This document shows, in pieces, positions 32,708-34,933 of a stretch of DNA of 34,933 bases. The notes under the pieces are model-generated. The model had not been told where the DNA came from. It saw only the letters and a program-made list of their open reading frames with translations, and ran no database searches. The DNA comes from an uncultured bacterium (GTDB taxonomy: Bacteria > Patescibacteriota > Saccharimonadia > Saccharimonadales > Saccharimonadaceae): contig CAIPOF010000035.1 of NCBI GenBank assembly GCA_903866605.1, positions 1 to 34,933 of the forward strand, written 5' to 3'. Position numbers and translations under genes: made by a program. Within the stretch, counting starts at the first letter, position 1. Each line of letters begins with the position of its first letter.

Positions 32708-33418
32708 CTACAAAACTTCCTCTAACATAGCCCCGGCATGTCGCACCAACCGCATAACTTTATCATAACTTTGCCTGGTCGAACCCAAAACACCAATATA
32801 ACTTCGGTCACTGAACGGTGAACGATAACGACTTATTATCAAACTAACTCCACTGGTTTTACCAATCGGATTCTCGGCACCAATAAAAACGTTCAGGGGC
32901 TCATTTGGCGCTACTTCGCGTAACCATGGTTCTAAATTATCAAGTAGTCTGGCAACTGATTGAGCATGATTAGCGCTGGCAAATTCAGGTTGCGAAAACA
33001 AATTCCCAATACCACTCATATAAAGTTCATCACCAATAGTCGCAATCCCTAGGTTGTGAGTCAAATCAACTAGACTATCAACAGCGCTACGAATTGCTCG
33101 ATCAGCGTGATTAACTTGTGTATTTACTCTGGCCTCAATCGTTCTCGCACTACGATCAAGTTCAGGAATTACTTTTTTATCATATATATCATTTAACATA
33201 TTAACGTAAAAACGATAGCCAGCATCAGTCGGTATACGACCAGCACTGGTATGAGGTTGAGATATCAAACCCATTTCTTCTAGTCGTGCCATTTCAGATC
33301 GAATCGTCGCACTGGATACACCAAATAACTTGGCTAGCATAACACTGCCAACTGGTGCTGCAATTTCGGCATGTTGTTCAATAATAGCTGATAAAATTTG
33401 AATTTGACGTTCTGTCAT
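32708..33418 (-). CDS. hrcA: Heat-inducible repressor HrcA (short form)
   Basis: A 236-aa protein. The N-terminal winged helix is complete: MTERQIQILSAIIEQH, PVGSVMLAKLFGVSSATIRS and MARLEEMGLISQPHTSAG. The C-terminal segment GVLGSTRQSYDKVMRLVRHA matches the family end. At about 100 residues below the usual 340, much of the GAF-like and insertion domains is reduced. It represses genes with CIRCE sites, four of which are in the window. The ATG 33418 is set by a TATAAT that ends 6 nt upstream; a longer frame to 33454 would start inside the operator. Confidence 0.93.
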   Translation of the reverse strand: MTERQIQILSAIIEQHAEIAAPVGSVMLAKLFGVSSATIRSEMARLEEMGLISQPHTSAGRIPTDAGYRFYVNMLNDIYDKKVIPELDRSARTIEARVNTQVNHADRAIRSAVDSLVDLTHNLGIATIGDELYMSGIGNLFSQPEFASANHAQSVARLLDNLEPWLREVAPNEPLNVFIGAENPIGKTSGVSLIISRYRSPFSDRSYIGVLGSTRQSYDKVMRLVRHAGAMLEEVL

Positions 33419-33424
33419 AATAAT

Positions 33425-33454
33425 ATTATATCGTGATTTAGCACTCCATGTCAA
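33425..33454 (-). promoter_or_regulatory. Leaderless, autoregulated promoter of hrcA-grpE
   Basis: TTGACA (33449-33454, inside the CIRCE spacer), 18-nt spacer, TATAAT (33425-33430), 6 nt to the ATG. Confidence 0.85.
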
Positions 33455-33464
33455 CGAGTGCCAA
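33438..33464. promoter_or_regulatory. CIRCE operator upstream of hrcA
   Basis: TTAGCACTC-N9-GAGTGCCAA, one change from consensus; covers the -35 of hrcA. Confidence 0.95.
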
Positions 33465-33482
33465 AAATAGTCAAAGCGGTCA

Positions 33483-33513
33483 ACCCCGTTAGAGGCCTTG
33501 CCTCTAACGGGGT
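33483..33513. repeat. Perfect hairpin just after the variable pilin gene
   Basis: Inverted arms of 14 bp (13 perfect around CCCCGTTAGAGGC, plus A-T) with the three-base loop CTT. It begins 4-5 bp after the stop codon of the pilin-lectin gene. No U run follows, so it is not a typical terminator. DGR targets often have a hairpin or cruciform at this place. Confidence 0.85.
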
Positions 33514-33517
33514 CAAA

Positions 33518-34528
33518 TCAATTTCCCAGACAGCGCACCGACAACCCGTAGCCCTTGGCGCCCGCATCGCGGACCACCGTCGCGCCACCCGAGCCCAAGT
33601 AGCGCCTCCAAGCATAAGAGCTGGACTCCGAACTCGACCACAAGTACGCGCCCGACAACAGACTGCCGAAGGACCCGCCAGTATCGCGGAAGCCGGCAAG
33701 CGGTATGCTAAGTCCTGATGTGCCACCTATTTTGAGCTGAGTGCCTTGATTAGTGCCACGCCAGGAAGTACCGTCAGCCTTCGCTTGAGTCATGCCAAGT
33801 TGCATTTCAAGTATCTTCCAGTCGTTGTCGGATGGGATATGTGAACCGGCTGGACAGATGCCTTGAGCGCCTTCGGTTATAGTGTATTGCATAGCTTCGT
33901 TCCATTGATATAGCCCGCCGTAGGTTGTGCAGTTTGATTCAGTATCACTTTGACAGTATTTTTCTAATGTAGAATTATTAGTTTGAGCAGTTACACCCGT
34001 TATCATAGTTCCAACATTTAGATTGGCTTTAGCCCAGACTTGAGTGCCGATAGCAAGCCAGTTAGTTGGGTCTGTGGTAGCTAGTGAAGACATTAATACT
34101 GATGATGAATTATTAGTAATTGTGTAACTAGTATTACCATTAGCATTCTTTAGGCCAAATCCTTCAGGACTGGTAGCTACGCCTAGAGTTGAATACGTGA
34201 ATGTATTACCGTTACTTGGTTTTAGACAGTATTTAGTATCAGTCGTTGGGGTTGAATCACGTGGGCATTTATTTGAATCAAGGTCAACTGGATAATTCCC
34301 GTGGTCAATATAGTATAAGGTTAGTTGTTTTTTTGCACTGTTTAGGTCGGATTGGATAGAGGCTACTACGGCTTTTTGTGAGATGCCTGTATAGGAAACT
34401 ATGGTTATGGCAGCTAGGATGCCTATGATTACTATAACTACTAGGAGCTCGACGATGGTGAAGGCTGGGTGGTAGGTTGTTCCGCCGTAAGGCGAATGGC
34501 AGTTTATTTTTTTATTACTCATAATCAT
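33518..34528 (-). CDS. Pilin fused to FISUMP/C-type-lectin-like domain, likely DGR target
   Basis: A 336-aa protein. The N-terminus is prepilin-like: FTIVELLVVIVIIGILAA from residue 23, Glu at +5, with Ala instead of Gly before the cleavage site. Residues about 45-150 are pilin-like with a Cys pair. From about 155 it is a FISUMP domain (a CLec fold related to formylglycine-generating enzyme), with VWAKANLNVGT, YGGLYQWNEAM, GICPAGSHIPSDNDW and a C-terminal SVRC. The last 55 residues are encoded by G+C-rich, A-poor DNA unlike the rest of the gene, as expected of a DGR variable region. ATG 34528 has GGATG 7 nt upstream. Probably displayed on the surface as a binding protein (inferred). Confidence 0.85.
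   Translation of the reverse strand: MIMSNKKINCHSPYGGTTYHPAFTIVELLVVIVIIGILAAITIVSYTGISQKAVVASIQSDLNSAKKQLTLYYIDHGNYPVDLDSNKCPRDSTPTTDTKYCLKPSNGNTFTYSTLGVATSPEGFGLKNANGNTSYTITNNSSSVLMSSLATTDPTNWLAIGTQVWAKANLNVGTMITGVTAQTNNSTLEKYCQSDTESNCTTYGGLYQWNEAMQYTITEGAQGICPAGSHIPSDNDWKILEMQLGMTQAKADGTSWRGTNQGTQLKIGGTSGLSIPLAGFRDTGGSFGSLLSGAYLWSSSESSSYAWRRYLGSGGATVVRDAGAKGYGLSVRCLGN
33525..33690 (-). other. Putative DGR variable region (VR)
   Basis: On the coding strand this 166-nt segment has only 15 adenines (about 9%) and about 65% G+C, against an A+T-rich upstream half of the gene. It ends in a 24-nt run with no A (33525-33548), like the mutation-free IMH end of known VRs. NNC/NNT codons that would derive from AAC/AAT in a template fall at residues 282, 284, 288, 289, 293, 295, 303, 305, 310, 312, 314, 315, 319, 321, 323, 324, 326 and 327, while WSSSE and SVRC form the invariant frame. 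No template repeat is in the window. Confidence 0.7.
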
Positions 34529-34552
34529 TATTAATCATCCGTTATTATGATT

Positions 34553-34558
34553 ATTATA
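34553..34558 (-). promoter_or_regulatory. Extended -10 promoter of the pilin-lectin gene
   Basis: TGCTATAAT 24 nt upstream of the ATG at 34528, giving a short leader that contains GGATG. Confidence 0.6.
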
Positions 34559-34593
34559 GCATTAGAGGGATGGCAATAACATGAAGACCAAAC

Positions 34594-34622
34594 TTGCCGA
34601 TACTTGATTGCTCTATTATACT
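34594..34622 (+). promoter_or_regulatory. Leaderless promoter of the adenylate-kinase-like gene
   Basis: TTGCCG (34594-34599), 17-nt spacer, TATACT (34617-34622), then 7 nt to the ATG at 34630. Confidence 0.75.
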
Positions 34623-34629
34623 CAATTGA

Positions 34630-34933
34630 ATGTATGACAATAAAAAAATCGACGCAATAAAAAAATGGCTTGGATCAGGGTCAATTAATATATTCGGTCG
34701 ACCATTTGCCGGTAAAGACGCCCAGGGGTTACGTCTAGTAAAACTTTTTGGAGGAACCTTGGTTGGTGGTGGCGAAATATTACGAAATAGTTCTATGCCT
34801 GAACATATCAAGAATTATATGCGCACCGGAAAACTAATACCTAGTGACGATTATGTTAACATCGTTCTGCCTTATCTAAGTCAACAAAAACTAGCTGATA
34901 AACCACTACTTTTAAGTTCGGTCGGTCGTTGGC
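34630..34933 (+). CDS. Adenylate kinase-like nucleoside monophosphate kinase (5' part)
   Basis: 101 codons are visible; the gene runs off the window. After KKIDAIKKWLGSGS it has INIFGRPFAGKDAQGLRLVK, which aligns with the adenylate kinase P-loop G-x-P-G-A-G-K-G-T-Q, then GGTLVGGGEILRN and GKLIPSDDYVNIVLPYL (NMP-binding and family helices). Phe replaces the second Gly of the loop and Asp-Ala replaces Gly-Thr, so ATP binding may be altered. It is probably a divergent nucleotide kinase. Divergent from the pilin-lectin gene. Confidence 0.75.
   Translation, partial: MYDNKKIDAIKKWLGSGSINIFGRPFAGKDAQGLRLVKLFGGTLVGGGEILRNSSMPEHIKNYMRTGKLIPSDDYVNIVLPYLSQQKLADKPLLLSSVGRW

Noticed and set aside
33419-33454. 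Longer HrcA start
   Set aside because: Transcription would begin downstream of it, and the codons lie inside the promoter and CIRCE operator.
33451-33726. Open frames of 86-91 codons on both strands over the end of the pilin-lectin gene
   Set aside because: They exist because the A-poor, G+C-rich segment lacks stop codons. They have no start signals or recognisable domains, and one overlaps the hrcA operator.
34554-34811. Minus-strand frame opposite the adenylate-kinase-like gene
   Set aside because: Antisense shadow; the plus strand has a good promoter and a recognisable P-loop protein.
1-34933. CRISPR array, reverse transcriptase or template repeat
   Set aside because: No regularly spaced repeats, no cas genes, no YxDD reverse transcriptase, and no second copy of the variable region were seen anywhere in the window.

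Overview
The window looks like a piece of a small, streamlined Candidate Phyla Radiation (Patescibacteria) chromosome, most likely Saccharibacteria (TM7). This is inferred from gene content and style: tightly packed and overlapping genes, shortened household proteins (TsaB 128 aa, HrcA 236 aa), a type IV pilus cluster in a largely housekeeping setting, a ComEC channel without an obvious beta-lactamase domain, moderate A+T richness, and normal use of TGA as stop, which argues against the recoded CPR lineages. No rRNA is present to settle taxonomy.

Layout: 1-2472 two paralogous GT39-type membrane glycosyltransferases; 2557-2632 tRNA-Pro; 2706-3967 a GalT-like nucleotidyltransferase with a two-helix K+ channel; 4057-6546 rny, tsaB, tsaE; 6695-12258 a type IV pilus cluster (pilB-pilC, pilM-pilN-pilO plus a small PilP-like gene); 12294 a PRC-barrel protein; 12888-15146 recA, a serine hydrolase and recX; 15322 a minor pilin; 15770-21105 yebC, a lamin-tail surface protein, ruvC-ruvA-ruvB and a PH-domain membrane protein; 21150-22601 comEC; 22835-22911 tRNA-Lys; 22961-24878 a membrane protein and a rimK plus RimB-type protease pair; 24942-29014 dnaJ, a G+C-rich pgsA-like gene and dnaK; 29193 an MFS transporter; 30472 acetate kinase; 31657-32127 a structured stretch without genes; 32128-33418 hrcA and grpE; 33518-34528 a pilin fused to a C-type-lectin-like (FISUMP) domain; 34630 the start of an adenylate-kinase-like gene.

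Three systems stand out. First, the pilin at 33518-34528 ends in a segment of about 165 bp that is about 65% G+C and nearly free of adenine on the coding strand, ends in a 24-nt adenine-free run, and is followed 5 bp later by a perfect hairpin. That is the signature of a diversity-generating retroelement (DGR) variable region. The template repeat and reverse transcriptase are not in the window. The pilus genes at 6.7-12.3 kb could make and display such a protein. Second, about a dozen genes have a promoter whose -10 box lies 6-9 nt before the ATG, so leaderless transcription appears common, alongside Shine-Dalgarno-led genes (rny, recA, yebC, dnaK, grpE, pgsA). Third, HrcA control is unusually readable: CIRCE operators sit before hrcA-grpE, dnaJ and dnaK (two copies), and each promoter's -35 hexamer lies inside a CIRCE spacer.

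Functional links: RecA, RecX, RuvABC and ComEC with the pilus suggest DNA uptake and recombination. HrcA, GrpE, DnaK and DnaJ form one heat-shock regulon spread over three loci. TsaB and TsaE serve tRNA t6A formation. RimK and the RimB-like protease suggest reversible amino-acid tailing of a ribosomal or other protein.
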